Positions 54,327 to 63,983 of a DNA stretch of 64,000 nt are shown here, piece after piece. The translations under genes were made by a program, and so were the position numbers. Source of the DNA: Candidatus Aminicenantota bacterium (lineage in GTDB: Bacteria > Acidobacteriota > Aminicenantia > Aminicenantales > UBA8522); NCBI GenBank assembly GCA_017886205.1, contig JAFNEO010000045.1:62001-126000 (forward strand), in the 5' to 3' direction. The first letter of the stretch is position 1. Each line of letters begins with the position of its first letter. Under the pieces are notes generated by a model that saw nothing but the letters and a program-made list of their open reading frames with translations, did not search any database and had not been told where the DNA came from.

Positions 54327-55427
54327 TCAATCGAGCGATCGGTCGATGATCCCCCCGCCCACTACGACATCGCGTCGATAGAAAACCACGGACTGGCCCG
54401 GAGTGATGGCCCGCTGCGGCCGGTCGAACTCGACGCGCACTCGACGCGCCGAAACAGGGATGACACGGGCCTTTTCTCCCTGGTGCTTATACCGGATTTT
54501 CGCCTTGACCATGACCGGCTCCTCGATCCTCTTCCCGCAGATCAGGCGGACTTGGGAAGCGAGGAGTTTCTTGCGGTGGAGGTCCCTTTCGTCTCCGACG
54601 ACTATGGCATTTCGCGTAGCATCGATGGCGACCACGTAGAGCGGACGCGGACCTGAGATGCCCAGTCCCCGGCGCTGGCCGATGGTGTAATTACCGATCC
54701 CCTTGTGACTGCCCAGGATGCGGCCGTCCAAGTCCTCAATCGGGCCGGGCCGGAAGGCCCTGGGGGCCCGTCCGGCCAGGAATCCCGGGTAGCCCCCGAG
54801 AGGAGCAAAACAGGTTTCCTGGCTCTCCCGTTTCTCGGCTACAGGGAGGCCCCGGCGCCTGGCCATCTCCCTTACCTCGGTCTTGGTGAAATCCCCGACC
54901 GGCATCAGGACCCTGGCCAGCTGCGCCTGACTGAGTCGATAGAGAAAGTAGGACTGGTCTTTGGCCCTATCCTTTCCTTTCTTGAGGAGATACCGCCCGA
55001 CTGCGGAGTCCCTGACCACCCGGGCATGATGCCCTGTGGCGATCAAACCCGCGCCCAGACGTTTGGCCCTCTCCAGCAAAAGCCCGAACTTGATGCGTTC
55101 GTTGCAGCGGATGCAGGGGTTGGGAGTCCGCCCCCGGCCGTATTCCCGCACAAAATCGGCGATGACTGCAGCTTCGAATTCCCGGCGGAGGTCGACCACA
55201 AAGTGAGGGATGCCCATCTGGATGGCCACCCTGTGAGCATCTTCCAGAGCCTTCCGGCCGCAGCAGCTGCGGAGCTCCTCGGATCGGCACAATTCCCCGG
55301 GCAAGAAGAACAGGTTCATGGTGATGCCCGTGACGTCGTATCCCCTTTCTTTAAGGAGGGCGGCTGCGACCGAGGAATCCACTCCCCCGCTCATGGCCAC
55401 GACGACTTTCCGTCCATTCCTTTCCAA
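54327..55427 (-). CDS. mnmA: tRNA 2-thiouridine(34) synthase MnmA
   Basis: 366 residues. P-loop AMSGGVDSSVAAALL (11-25), a catalytic cysteine in TPNPCIRCN (C105) and the second in ESQETCF (C206), plus the C-terminal beta-barrel (TIGQRRGLGIS). It thiolates the wobble uridine of Lys, Glu and Gln tRNAs using sulfur relayed from a cysteine desulfurase. The N-terminal insert has LCRSEELRSCCGRKALEDA, with extra cysteines seen in some bacterial MnmA proteins. Single gene, convergent with the peptidase. Confidence 0.94.
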   Translation of the reverse strand: MERNGRKVVVAMSGGVDSSVAAALLKERGYDVTGITMNLFFLPGELCRSEELRSCCGRKALEDAHRVAIQMGIPHFVVDLRREFEAAVIADFVREYGRGRTPNPCIRCNERIKFGLLLERAKRLGAGLIATGHHARVVRDSAVGRYLLKKGKDRAKDQSYFLYRLSQAQLARVLMPVGDFTKTEVREMARRRGLPVAEKRESQETCFAPLGGYPGFLAGRAPRAFRPGPIEDLDGRILGSHKGIGNYTIGQRRGLGISGPRPLYVVAIDATRNAIVVGDERDLHRKKLLASQVRLICGKRIEEPVMVKAKIRYKHQGEKARVIPVSARRVRVEFDRPQRAITPGQSVVFYRRDVVVGGGIIDRSLD

Positions 55428-55558
55428 CGGTCTTATCTCTTAGCGTAGGATAGCAAAAAAACCCGGCCTTCCCAAATCAAAGGCATTTTTTCCATTGACA
55501 CTGCTGGACAAACGTGATACAGGGTATCTGTCTTGTTTTTGATCGGGAGAGAAGCAGA

Positions 55559-56491
55559 ATGAAAAAATATTGGTTTTTCGGTCTTTTCGTTTTTATTTTT
55601 ATGTTAACTCATACGCCACAGGGCCTGTTTTCTCAGACCAGTCCTACGCAGGCCAGCCCTGATCGTTCTTCCAGCTACTGGTCCAGATTCAAGTTCGAGC
55701 TCACCACTGCCGTCAGCTACCACAAGTCTCTGCTTGACAGTTCCTACTTCCATCAATACTCACCGCCCTTTCTTTCGGGAGCCTATGAAAGCCTGGCCGA
55801 TCAAACCATCAAAATCCGGGGGAGAGACGGGTGGGGATTCAATGCCGGTCTGGCCTTTTTCCCAGTCACCAATTTCGGAGTCCAGTTCCTCGTCGATTAC
55901 GCGAAGCCCAAGATTTCCGGAGGGAACAAGGAGTACGATGTCTGGCTGAATTATGCGTTGAGCTTTGATGCCAGCCCTCCCTACCCCAACATTTTCGAGT
56001 ACACGTATGGGTGGCCTGATACGGGCGGGCAACTCACCGAGGTCTGTCTAAGCCTAAACGGCGCCTTCCGGCTACCGGTCTCAAAGAGGCTGGCTTTCAA
56101 TCTTTCCGGGGGGCTGACCTATTTCCATATCGACGGCGAGGGAACCGGGATAGCCTACTCCTATTATTGGTGGGAGGATGGCTGGTTCAAGGGCCGCACC
56201 TTTAACATCAAGACCAAGATCGGGACGATAGACAAACTGGGGCTCAATCTGGGCGCTGAATTTAACTGGGTGCTGTGGGGCAATATGTGTTTCGTCCTGG
56301 ACGCGCGCTACTTTGCCTGTCCTTCATCGACCCTACCGATGAAAATCATCGACGAAGGTCTGGTCACACCCCCTCCCCCTCCCTTTGAAGGGATTACGTT
56401 TGATGAGGTCAAAGAGACGATGAACCTCCAAAAACTCACCGTCAACCCGAGTTTTTACAGGCTCAACCTCGGGTTTAAATACCTGTTCTGA
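55559..56491 (+). CDS. Outer-membrane beta-barrel protein of unknown function
   Basis: 310 residues from ATG 55559, preceded by GGGAGAG; the upstream open frame has no signal. Signal peptide (WFFGLFVFIFMLTHTPQGLF), then Tyr/Phe-rich strands with NFGVQFLVDYAKPK and LNLGAEFNWVLWGNMCFVLD, ending FYRLNLGFKYLF, a typical terminal beta-signal. The length suits an 8-12 strand barrel. A TTGACA at 55495-55500 suggests a promoter, but the -10 box is weak. No partner gene. Confidence 0.65.
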   Translation: MKKYWFFGLFVFIFMLTHTPQGLFSQTSPTQASPDRSSSYWSRFKFELTTAVSYHKSLLDSSYFHQYSPPFLSGAYESLADQTIKIRGRDGWGFNAGLAFFPVTNFGVQFLVDYAKPKISGGNKEYDVWLNYALSFDASPPYPNIFEYTYGWPDTGGQLTEVCLSLNGAFRLPVSKRLAFNLSGGLTYFHIDGEGTGIAYSYYWWEDGWFKGRTFNIKTKIGTIDKLGLNLGAEFNWVLWGNMCFVLDARYFACPSSTLPMKIIDEGLVTPPPPPFEGITFDEVKETMNLQKLTVNPSFYRLNLGFKYLF

Positions 56492-56516
56492 GGGTTGCTC
56501 CCGGCTGGGACCGCGC

Positions 56517-57038
56517 CTATTTCTTGACGTCCTGCTGAGCCTGGCATCCACCCGCGCAGCAGCAGCCCTTCATATTGGCCAAGTGTTCCTGGATTTTTTT
56601 CACCAGCTCCGGGTTTTTTGAGGTGAACTTAACCGCCGCTCCGTCGGGCAGGTTCTCGGTCTTTATCTCGACATCCGTGGACTGAAGAGGGCAGTTCATC
56701 CCACCGGCTGAGCCCGCCATCTGGCCGTGCTCGTGCTGAATCATCGGGCACTTGCCCATCATCCGGCCGTGATGCATGGGCTGGGCGGGAGCGGCCTCTT
56801 CTTTTTTCTGGATGTACTTTTCCGAGTCCTTGGCAAAGGCCTCTTTGCATCCAGCGCCGCAGAAATAATAAGTTGTCCCTTTATAATCAAAGGTCGCTTT
56901 GGCCTCGGCCTTCTTCACCGTCATCCCGCAGACCGGGTCGATAGCGGTGTCATCGGCCTTCTGCTGGGCAAGGCCGGAAAGGACAAAGGCCAGAGAAAGG
57001 GTCAGTAGCAGGGCAAGGGCAAATCTGTTTTTATTCAT
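56517..57038 (-). CDS. Secreted YHS-domain protein with cysteine-rich C-terminus, probable copper binding
   Basis: 173 residues: signal peptide (FALALLLTLSLAFVLSGLAQ), YHS domain (DPVCGMTVKKAEAKATFDYK then YYFCGAGCKEAFAKD), a His/Met-rich middle (MHHGRMMGKCPMIQHEHGQM) and the end MKGCCCAGGC. These are metal ligands suited to copper. It is encoded just downstream of copA, whose own N-terminus also carries a YHS domain, suggesting a copper-handling pair. It has its own promoter (57062-57091). Confidence 0.8.
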   Translation of the reverse strand: MNKNRFALALLLTLSLAFVLSGLAQQKADDTAIDPVCGMTVKKAEAKATFDYKGTTYYFCGAGCKEAFAKDSEKYIQKKEEAAPAQPMHHGRMMGKCPMIQHEHGQMAGSAGGMNCPLQSTDVEIKTENLPDGAAVKFTSKNPELVKKIQEHLANMKGCCCAGGCQAQQDVKK

Positions 57039-57061
57039 TCGAACCTCCTGAGTAAAGATCT

Positions 57062-57091
57062 ATTCTACACTTTTCCTATAAGAATTGTCAA
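57062..57091 (-). promoter_or_regulatory. Predicted promoter of the YHS protein gene
   Basis: Minus strand TTGACA (57091-57086), 18 bases, TAGAAT (57067-57062), then AGGAGG before the ATG at 57038. Confidence 0.65.
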
Positions 57092-57101
57092 AAATAGGCT
57101 C

Positions 57102-57233
57102 GGGGTATGGATTCGTCAGCCCGCTCATTTCCCCAGCGAGGAAACTCGCTCCGCATCCTCCTTCGCTCTTCTCTCCTTTCAGTCGAGAAACCGTGCTCGC
57201 TCAGTCGTCCACGGACTTCCTCATCCATACCCC
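57102..57233. repeat. Palindrome-ended intergenic element
   Basis: GGGGTATGGAT (57102-57112) and ATCCATACCCC (57223-57233) form perfect 11-base terminal inverted repeats around 110 bases that encode nothing recognisable. It may be a small non-autonomous element; no target duplication was identified. Confidence 0.45.
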
Positions 57234-57259
57234 TCGCCTTGGGCAAGCAAGATGGACCG

Positions 57260-57358
57260 CTACGCTGCGGAGGGCTTTCGGCGGGAGAGAAGGAAATACC
57301 AGTTGACGAAGACGATGAGGGCGAGGCCGGCGACGGTCACCACAATCTTGACCAGCAT
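57260..57358 (-). CDS. Small single-helix membrane protein downstream of copA
   Basis: 32 residues: MLVKIVVTVAGLALIVFVNW plus YFLLSRRKPSAA. The ATG has a strong AGGAGG 6 bases upstream, and the gene starts 10 bases after the copA stop, so it is probably translated. The single helix followed by a basic end resembles the membrane anchor found on cupredoxin-type proteins, so it may be a truncated anchor or a genuine small subunit regulating CopA. Confidence 0.55.
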   Translation of the reverse strand: MLVKIVVTVAGLALIVFVNWYFLLSRRKPSAA

Positions 57359-57368
57359 CTTTTCCTCC

Positions 57369-59834
57369 TCACGTGCGCAGCTTGAATCGGCGCAGGCGGA
57401 GCGAGTTGGAGACGACCGACACGGAACTGAAGGCCATGGCCGCCGAGGCGATGATCGGGTTGAGAAGGAGCCCGAAGAAGGGATAGAGGACGCCGGCGGC
57501 AACGGGGATTCCCACGACATTATAGAAAAAGGCCCAGAAAAGGTTTTGCTTGATGACCTTCAGGGTCCGCTTGCTCAGGGCGATGGCCGAGGCCACGGCC
57601 CTCAGGTCGTCCCGGATGAGAGTGATATCCGACGCCTCCATGGCGATATCGGTGCCTGTTCCGATGGCGATCCCGACATCGGCCTGGGCCAGCGCCGGGG
57701 CATCGTTGATCCCGTCGCCGACCATGGCCACGCAGCGTCCCGCTTCCTGGAGTTTCTTGATTTCCTGGACCTTATTCTCGGGCAGGACCTCCGGGATAAC
57801 TCGGCTGATCCCGGCTTGGGCGGCAATGGCTTCGGCGGTCTTGCGGTGATCTCCGGTCAGCATGACCACCTCGAGGCCAAGTTTGCGGAGTTCGGCCACC
57901 GCCTCGACTGAATTATCCTTCAGGGTGTCGGCCACAGCCAGGAGTCCGGCCGGTTTTCCGTCAACAGCCGCAAATATGACCGTCTTTCCTTCGCCGGATA
58001 GGTCATCGGCCTTCTTCTGCAACGCCCCTGTCTCGACGCTACGGTCAGTCATCAACTTCGAATTCCCGAGGAGGATTTTTTTCCCATCTACGGTCGCCTC
58101 GACACCATGCCCCTCAACAGCTTGGAAGTCCTGGGCCTCTCCAATGACGATATTCCGTTCTCGCGCCTTTCTCAGGATGGCCTCGCCGAGCGGATGCTCG
58201 GACCTCTTCTCCGCTGCTGCGGCCAGCATGAGAAGCTTGTCTTCCGGGAAGGATGGCAGCATGATCAAATCGGTGACCTCGGGCTCGCCCTTGGTCAGGG
58301 TCCCCGTTTTATCGAAGAGAATGGTGTCCACGCGGTGGATAGTCTCCAGACTCTCCCCTCCTTTGATCAGGATCCCGTTTTCCGCTCCCTTGCCTGTCCC
58401 AACCATCACGGCGGTCGGTGTCGCCAGCCCCAGCGCACAGGGACAGGCGATGATCAGGACAGCGACAAAGTTGAGAAGGGCAAAGGTCAGCGGTGGAGCG
58501 GGTCCGAAATCGAACCAGATGACGAACGTGGCGACGGCAATCGAGATGACGATGGGCACAAAATACCCGGCGATGACATCGGCCAGCCTCTGGATGGGTG
58601 CCTTCGAACCCTGGGCTTCCTGGACCAGCCGGATAATCTGGGCCAGCGCGGTGTCCTTTCCGACCTTGGTGGCCCGGAATCGGAAGCTCCCGCTCTTGTT
58701 CAGGGTGGCACCGACGACCTCGTCGCCCGGAACCTTCGGGACCGGCATGCTCTCGCCGGTGATCATGGATTCGTCGACCGTGGAACGGCCATCCCCGACC
58801 ACGCCGTCTACCGGTATCCTCTCTCCAGGCCGGACGAGGACAAGATCTCCTACCTGAACTTCGCCGATGGGGATGTCTATCTCGGCGCCTTCCCGGATGA
58901 CGCGCGCGGTCTTGGGCTCGAGGCCGGCCAGCTTGCGGATGGCCTCTGACGTCTGCCCTTTGGCCCTGGCTTCGAGGAGCCGGCCGAAGAGGATGAGAGC
59001 GATGATGAAGGCGGAGGTGTCGAAATAGACCGCCGGCGCTATCCCCGCCCGACGAAAAAAAGCGGGGAAGACGGTGGCTGCGGCGCTATAGAGGTAGGCC
59101 GACAGGGTGCCCACGGCGACCAGGGTGTTCATGTCGGCTATGCGATGCCGAAAGGACTTCCAGGCGCCCCGCAGGAAAGGCCAGCCGATGAGGAACTGGA
59201 CGGGTGTGGTCAGGAACCATAGGAAGTAAAAATTGCCGAGGAAGTGCGGCGCCCAGGGAAACCAGTGGTGCATGCTCCCGATGAAAATGACGAGGGCCAG
59301 GACGATCCCTGAGAGGAAGCGGAGTCTGAGCGTGCGGTATTCTTTCAGCCGGGCGGCCCGCTCGATGTCCTCGCTCGCACCGTCTGCCGGCACTTGGAGA
59401 ACCTTGTATCCCGTGCTCTCGATCGTCCGCCTGAGTTCGGCGACGCTGGTCTCGGAAGGCAGGAATTCCACCCGGGCCCGGCCGGTAGCCAGGTTGACCG
59501 CGGCTTTGACTACACCTCGGACTTCGAGGAGGGCCTTCTCGATTTTCTGAACGCAGGAGGCGCAGCTCATCCCCCGGACCGGAAGGTCGATCCGCTGGGC
59601 CCCTGCCGGCGTATCCTTATCCTTCCGGACTCCTCTTTCTCTGTCAGGGGCCTTCTTACCGGGACCCGGCATACCAGATGGGATCCAAGCGGCCAAGAGA
59701 TATTTTTCGGGATTCTTGTCGAATTCCGTCCTGCAATAGTCCGAACAGAAATAGTACGTCTTTCCTTCATAAGCAGAGGTCGCGGCCGTCTTGTCCTCGG
59801 GGACCTCCATTCCGCAGACGACATCCTTGGCCAT
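57369..59834 (-). CDS. copA: Copper-translocating P1B-type ATPase with N-terminal YHS domain
   Basis: 821 residues from the ATG at 59834; the preceding codons belong to the promoter. Order: YHS domain ([10 protein letters not shown] then [15 protein letters not shown]), HMA domain (GMSCASC), eight helices with CPC in [16 protein letters not shown], phosphorylation site [12 protein letters not shown], nucleotide-binding SEHPLGEAI, and hinge [16 protein letters not shown]. It exports Cu(I) at the expense of ATP. The YHS domain is an unusual addition, shared with the secreted protein at 56517. Operon with the 32-residue protein. Confidence 0.94.
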   Translation of the reverse strand: MAKDVVCGMEVPEDKTAATSAYEGKTYYFCSDYCRTEFDKNPEKYLLAAWIPSGMPGPGKKAPDRERGVRKDKDTPAGAQRIDLPVRGMSCASCVQKIEKALLEVRGVVKAAVNLATGRARVEFLPSETSVAELRRTIESTGYKVLQVPADGASEDIERAARLKEYRTLRLRFLSGIVLALVIFIGSMHHWFPWAPHFLGNFYFLWFLTTPVQFLIGWPFLRGAWKSFRHRIADMNTLVAVGTLSAYLYSAAATVFPAFFRRAGIAPAVYFDTSAFIIALILFGRLLEARAKGQTSEAIRKLAGLEPKTARVIREGAEIDIPIGEVQVGDLVLVRPGERIPVDGVVGDGRSTVDESMITGESMPVPKVPGDEVVGATLNKSGSFRFRATKVGKDTALAQIIRLVQEAQGSKAPIQRLADVIAGYFVPIVISIAVATFVIWFDFGPAPPLTFALLNFVAVLIIACPCALGLATPTAVMVGTGKGAENGILIKGGESLETIHRVDTILFDKTGTLTKGEPEVTDLIMLPSFPEDKLLMLAAAAEKRSEHPLGEAILRKARERNIVIGEAQDFQAVEGHGVEATVDGKKILLGNSKLMTDRSVETGALQKKADDLSGEGKTVIFAAVDGKPAGLLAVADTLKDNSVEAVAELRKLGLEVVMLTGDHRKTAEAIAAQAGISRVIPEVLPENKVQEIKKLQEAGRCVAMVGDGINDAPALAQADVGIAIGTGTDIAMEASDITLIRDDLRAVASAIALSKRTLKVIKQNLFWAFFYNVVGIPVAAGVLYPFFGLLLNPIIASAAMAFSSVSVVSNSLRLRRFKLRT

Positions 59835-59840
59835 GAATCC

Positions 59841-59867
59841 ATTATACCAGAAGGGGTCAGGTCTCAA
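59841..59867 (-). promoter_or_regulatory. Predicted copA promoter, possibly giving a leaderless mRNA
   Basis: Minus strand TATAAT (59846-59841) ends only 6 bases before the ATG. TTGAGA lies 15 bases upstream, within the arm of the 59853-59945 repeat. A start site at the ATG would leave no Shine-Dalgarno. Confidence 0.4.
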
Positions 59868-59945
59868 CATTTAACAAAACCACATTCCTGAATCTATTAC
59901 GCTCTGCATCTCCCTAATTTGTCGATTGTTGAGACCTGACCCCGT
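59853..59945. repeat. Inverted repeat with 17-base perfect arms
   Basis: GGGGTCAGGTCTCAACA (59853-59869) and TGTTGAGACCTGACCCC (59929-59945) flank about 59 bases. The arm sequence is of a type often associated with REP/transposase-linked repeats. It separates the divergent copA and yebC genes and supplies part of the copA promoter. Confidence 0.7.
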
Positions 59946-59947
59946 TA

Positions 59948-59976
59948 TTGCAGGCCCTCTGTTTTTGTGCTAAGAT
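59948..59976 (+). promoter_or_regulatory. Predicted promoter of the yebC-ruvCAB-queA operon
   Basis: TTGCAG (59948-59953), 17 bases, TAAGAT (59971-59976), 30 bases before the yebC ATG. Confidence 0.6.
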
Positions 59977-60006
59977 TTCGGCGAAGAAGCCTCCAAGGAG
60001 AAATCC

Positions 60007-60756
60007 ATGTCCGGACATTCCAAATGGCATTCGATCAAACATAAAAAGGCCGCGGCCGACTCCAAGCGCGGCAAGATATTCACCAAGATCATCCGCGAGT
60101 TGAGCGTGGCGGCTCGGGCCGGCGGCGGCGATATCGACAAGAACCCCCGCCTGCGCAAGGCCGTTATGGACGCCCGAGCGGAGAACATGCCGGCCGACAA
60201 CATCAAGCGGGCCATCCTCAAGGGTACCGGCCAGCTCGAGGGTTCTTCATACGAGGAGATCAACTACGAAGGCTACGGCCCCGGCGGCGTCGCCCTCTTT
60301 GTCGAGGTCCTCTCGGACAACAAAAACCGGACGGTCTCCGAGCTCCGGCACGTCTTCACCAAGAACGGCGGCCGGATCGGCGAATCCGGTTGCGTCGCCT
60401 GGATGTTCAAGCGCAAGGGCTATATCGTCATCGAGAAGTCCAAGGCCTCGGAGAATAAACTCATGGACATCGCCCTTTCCAGCGGCGCCGAAGACCTCGA
60501 GGACGACGGCAGCAACTGGGAGATTTTTACATCGCCGGAAAAATACGAGGCTGTCGTCGAAGCCTTGAAAAAGAACAACATCGAGGTCGACACCTCCAGC
60601 CTCGGCTATATTCCGCAGAACTACATCAAGCTCGAGGGAAAACCGGCCCAGCAGCTCCTTCGCCTGATGGAGGAGCTCGAGGACCATGACGATGTCCAGC
60701 ACGTCTGGGCCAACTTTGATATCTCGGAAGAGGAGATCGCCAGCTTCTCGGCCTGA
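60007..60756 (+). CDS. yebC: YebC/PmpR family protein
   Basis: 249 residues with the family N-terminus MSGHSKWHSIKHKKAAADSK and the conserved GGRIGESGCVAW. Usual family length. It is classed as a DNA-binding regulator; recent work on the family links it to translation of proline-rich motifs, so its role here is uncertain. AAGGAG precedes the ATG. ruvC starts 8 bases after the stop, the conserved order in many bacteria. Confidence 0.95.
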   Translation: MSGHSKWHSIKHKKAAADSKRGKIFTKIIRELSVAARAGGGDIDKNPRLRKAVMDARAENMPADNIKRAILKGTGQLEGSSYEEINYEGYGPGGVALFVEVLSDNKNRTVSELRHVFTKNGGRIGESGCVAWMFKRKGYIVIEKSKASENKLMDIALSSGAEDLEDDGSNWEIFTSPEKYEAVVEALKKNNIEVDTSSLGYIPQNYIKLEGKPAQQLLRLMEELEDHDDVQHVWANFDISEEEIASFSA

Positions 60757-60764
60757 GACACTTT

Positions 60765-61274
60765 ATGAGGGTTCTCGGCATCGACCCCGGAAGTCAGTCC
60801 ACGGGATACGGCATCATCGACCAGGACGAAGCCCGCTACATAGTCCGGGCCTTCGGCACCATCAAGCCCTCCCGCCGGCTTCCCTTTCATTTAAAGCTCA
60901 ACGCGATCGCCCTGAAGGTGGGAGAGATCATCGCCGCCCATTCCCCGGACGAAGTGGCCATCGAAAGCCCGTTCTACGCTCAAAACATCAAGACGGCCAT
61001 CGCCCTCGGCCAGGTGCGCGGCGCGGTCCTCGTGGCCGTCGCCTCGACCGGCCGGCCCCTCGCCGAATACTCCGCCCTGGAGATCAAGAAGGCGGTCACC
61101 GGCTACGGCCAGGCCGAGAAGCAGCAAGTCAATACCATGGTCAAAGCCCTGCTCAACGTCGAGGAGGAGGTCGAGAACGACGCTTCGGACGCCTTGGCCG
61201 CGGCGATATGTCACCTCAACACCCGGATGTTCCAGAAGGCCGTGGAAGAATCGGCCGGAGGGGGGAAGCGATGA
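60765..61274 (+). CDS. ruvC: Holliday junction resolvase RuvC
   Basis: 169 residues. LGIDPGSQSTGYGIID (first Asp), VAIESPFYAQN (Glu) and NDASDALAAAICH (two Asp) are the catalytic set. It cleaves Holliday junctions held by RuvAB. The stop overlaps the ruvA ATG (ATGA). Confidence 0.96.
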   Translation: MRVLGIDPGSQSTGYGIIDQDEARYIVRAFGTIKPSRRLPFHLKLNAIALKVGEIIAAHSPDEVAIESPFYAQNIKTAIALGQVRGAVLVAVASTGRPLAEYSALEIKKAVTGYGQAEKQQVNTMVKALLNVEEEVENDASDALAAAICHLNTRMFQKAVEESAGGGKR

Positions 61275-61858
61275 TCGCTTACCTCAAAGGTCAGATCCAG
61301 CAGAAAACACCCGGCCAAGTCATCGTGGACATCGGCGGGGTCGGCTACTGCGCCTTCATCCCGGTCTCGACCTATCTACGTCTCGGCGACGAGGGAAGCT
61401 CCTGCGAGCTCCACATCTACACTCATCTTACGGACAGCGCCCTCGCCCTCTATGGGTTCTCCACGGGCGAAGAAAAGGGAATCTTCCTAAAACTTATAGG
61501 CATCTCCGGCATCGGGCCCAAGTTGGCCCTGAACGTCCTTTCCGGGATCGGCCCGGCCGAACTCGAAGAGGCAGTCCAGAATAGCGACGTGGCCCGGATT
61601 ACACTCATCCCGGGGATCGGCAAAAAACTAGCCACCAGGATCGCCCTCGAGCTCCAGGAAAAAATCGAGAAGAAGGAAAACGTGCTCGTCGCCAGGGGAT
61701 CGAAGGAGAAGGAAGACCTCATCTCTACCTTGATGAACCTGGGGTTCAGGCGCAAGGAAGTCGAAGGCGTCGTCGATCAGACCATCCGGGCCCTCAAGCC
61801 GCAGGCGGGGATCGAGAAGCTGCTCCGAGAGTGCCTGAGAAAGCTGGCTCGAGTATGA
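61271..61858 (+). CDS. ruvA: Holliday junction branch-migration protein RuvA
   Basis: 195 residues ([20 protein letters not shown]). OB fold, then two helix-hairpin-helix motifs ([15 protein letters not shown] and [16 protein letters not shown]), and the C-terminal RuvB-binding domain. The ATG lies in the ruvC stop overlap; the longer open frame upstream is a shadow of ruvC. Confidence 0.96.
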   Translation: MIAYLKGQIQQKTPGQVIVDIGGVGYCAFIPVSTYLRLGDEGSSCELHIYTHLTDSALALYGFSTGEEKGIFLKLIGISGIGPKLALNVLSGIGPAELEEAVQNSDVARITLIPGIGKKLATRIALELQEKIEKKENVLVARGSKEKEDLISTLMNLGFRRKEVEGVVDQTIRALKPQAGIEKLLRECLRKLARV

Positions 61859-62901
61859 AAGAACAGAAAACGCCGGCTATCCTGACTCCCGTCCGGACGA
61901 AAGAGGACATCCAGTTCGAGGACAGCCTGCGGCCCCGGACGTTCGATGAGTTCGTCGGCCAGGAGACGATCAAGGCCAACCTCCACATCTTCATCGAGGC
62001 TGCCAAGAAAAGAAGCGAGCAGCTCGACCATGTGCTTCTCTACGGGCCGCCGGGGCTGGGCAAAACGAGCCTCGCCTACCTCATCGCCAAGGAAATGGGT
62101 GTCGCAATGAAGCCCACGGCAGGCCCGGTCATCGAACGGACGGGCGACCTCTCGGCCATCCTGACCAACCTGCAGAAAAAAGAGGTCCTGTTCATCGACG
62201 AAATCCACCGTCTCCATCCTTCGGTCGAAGAACTTCTCTACTCCGCCATGGAAGACTTCAGCCTCGACCTCATCATCGGCCAGGGCCCGAGCGCCCGGAG
62301 CCACAAGCTGCAGCTCCGCAAATTCACCCTGATCGGCGCGACGACGCGAGCCGGCCGCATCACGGCGCCGCTCCGCGGCCGGTTCGGAATAATCCACCGG
62401 CTTGATTATTATCGCGATGAGGACTTGAACAGGATCATCCGAAGGTCGGCTAAGCTCCTGGGCGTGGCCATCGACGACGGCGGCGCCGAGCACATCGCCC
62501 GGCGGTCAAGGGGAACACCGCGGGTGGCCAACCGGCTGCTGCGCCGGGTGCGCGACTACGCCGACGTCAAAGCGGACGGAGTCATCACGGCAAAAGAGGC
62601 CGAGAAGGCTCTGGACATGATGGAGGTGGATTCCCTGGGGCTTGACGAAGTGGACCGCAAGATTCTCCTCACCATCATCGAGAACTACGGAGGGGGGCCG
62701 GTCGGGATCACCACCATCGCCGCTGCTATCGACGAGGAAAAGGACACCATCGAATCCATCTACGAGCCCTTCTTGATGAGGATCGGGTTTCTGGAACGGA
62801 CTCTGCGGGGACGGAAGCTCACGCCTCGTGCCTACGAGCACCTCGGACTCCCGGCTCCGAGCCCTTCGCCTAATTCACAGAAAAAGCTCTTCAAGGAATA
62901 G
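61855..62901 (+). CDS. ruvB: Holliday junction branch-migration ATPase RuvB
   Basis: 348 residues from the ATG overlapping the ruvA stop. Walker [12 protein letters not shown], Walker [10 protein letters not shown], sensor [18 protein letters not shown] (arginine finger region) and the C-terminal winged helix. Usual length. Confidence 0.96.
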   Translation: MKEQKTPAILTPVRTKEDIQFEDSLRPRTFDEFVGQETIKANLHIFIEAAKKRSEQLDHVLLYGPPGLGKTSLAYLIAKEMGVAMKPTAGPVIERTGDLSAILTNLQKKEVLFIDEIHRLHPSVEELLYSAMEDFSLDLIIGQGPSARSHKLQLRKFTLIGATTRAGRITAPLRGRFGIIHRLDYYRDEDLNRIIRRSAKLLGVAIDDGGAEHIARRSRGTPRVANRLLRRVRDYADVKADGVITAKEAEKALDMMEVDSLGLDEVDRKILLTIIENYGGGPVGITTIAAAIDEEKDTIESIYEPFLMRIGFLERTLRGRKLTPRAYEHLGLPAPSPSPNSQKKLFKE

Positions 62902-62906
62902 CATTC

Positions 62907-62947
62907 GGGGACATGACCGAAATTGCCAAATTTCGGATCGTGTCCCC
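62907..62947. repeat. Palindrome overlapping the queA start
   Basis: GGGGACA (62907-62913) and TGTCCCC (62941-62947) with inner arms CCGAAATT and AATTTCGG. The palindrome contains the annotated ATG of queA and codes its first residues (TEIAKFRIVS). Confidence 0.65.
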
Positions 62948-63983
62948 AAATCTACGAACCTCCGACTTCGACTACCACCTTCCCCCAGAACTCATCGCTC
63001 AAAAACCAATTCCCCAGAGGGACGACTCGCGGATGATGGTCGTGCGGCGGCGGGAGGGCGAGATCATCCACGCCCGTTTCAAGGATTTGGCCGAATATCT
63101 GGGCGCGGGAGACGTCCTCGTCCTCAACAACACCAAAGTCATCCCGGCCAAAGTGTGGGGGAAAAAGGATGGCCGGGACGTCAAATTTCTCTTCCTGAAA
63201 GAAAGGCAAAAGGGAATCTGGGAGGTGCTCTGCCGCCCGGCCAAGAGAGTCAGTCTGGGGAAGACGATAATCTTTTCATCCGGGTTCCAGGCACGAGTTG
63301 TCGGAATGGAGCCCAGGGGAAAACGCCTTTTGGATTTCTCTTCCGGAGATGTTTTAGCCGAACTTCATAAAATCGGCTATGCGCCACTTCCTCCCTACAT
63401 CAAGAGGGCAAAAACCGAGGACGACCAGCGGACCTTCGATTTGGAGCGCTACCAGACCGTGTTCGCCCGGAAAGAAGGGGCGATCGCCGCGCCGACGGCC
63501 GGGCTGCACTTCACGTCCCAATCACTGAAAGGACTTAGAACCAAAGGCATCCAGGTTTGCACAATCAACCTCGAGGTGGGCTTGGCCACGTTCCAGCCGG
63601 TGGAGGCCGGGCGGGTCGAGGGCCACCGGATGCTCGAGGAAAACTATGCCATCGGTCTGCAGACGGCCAGGACGATCAATCGGGCGAAGGAAGAGGGCCG
63701 TCCGGTCGTGGCCGTGGGCACGACGGTTGTCCGCACGCTCGAGAGCGCCTGGCAAGACGGCCGGGTCCGGGATGGGAGCCGCTCAACTGACCTTTTTATC
63801 TTTCCGGGCTTCCGATTCCACGTTGTGGACAGGCTGCTGACCAATTTCCACCTTCCCAAGTCGACGCTTTTAATGCTGGTGTCTGCCTTCGCCGGCCGTG
63901 AGCTTATCGTGAAGGCCTACCGGGAGGCCGTCCGAGAGAGATACAGGTTTTATAGCTACGGCGACTGCATGCTGATCTTATAG
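62913..63983 (+). CDS. queA: S-adenosylmethionine:tRNA ribosyltransferase-isomerase QueA
   Basis: 356 residues from ATG 62913. The family core starts LRTSDFDYHLPPELIAQ and runs through ALI-type motifs such as VLNNTKVIPAKVWG, AAPTAGLHFT and FHLPKSTLLMLVSAFAG to YGDCMLIL. It forms epoxyqueuosine on tRNA. The first 11 residues come from a repeat palindrome; GTG at 62940 would give a more typical start, and the true start is undecided. Confidence 0.94.
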   Translation: MTEIAKFRIVSPNLRTSDFDYHLPPELIAQKPIPQRDDSRMMVVRRREGEIIHARFKDLAEYLGAGDVLVLNNTKVIPAKVWGKKDGRDVKFLFLKERQKGIWEVLCRPAKRVSLGKTIIFSSGFQARVVGMEPRGKRLLDFSSGDVLAELHKIGYAPLPPYIKRAKTEDDQRTFDLERYQTVFARKEGAIAAPTAGLHFTSQSLKGLRTKGIQVCTINLEVGLATFQPVEAGRVEGHRMLEENYAIGLQTARTINRAKEEGRPVVAVGTTVVRTLESAWQDGRVRDGSRSTDLFIFPGFRFHVVDRLLTNFHLPKSTLLMLVSAFAGRELIVKAYREAVRERYRFYSYGDCMLIL

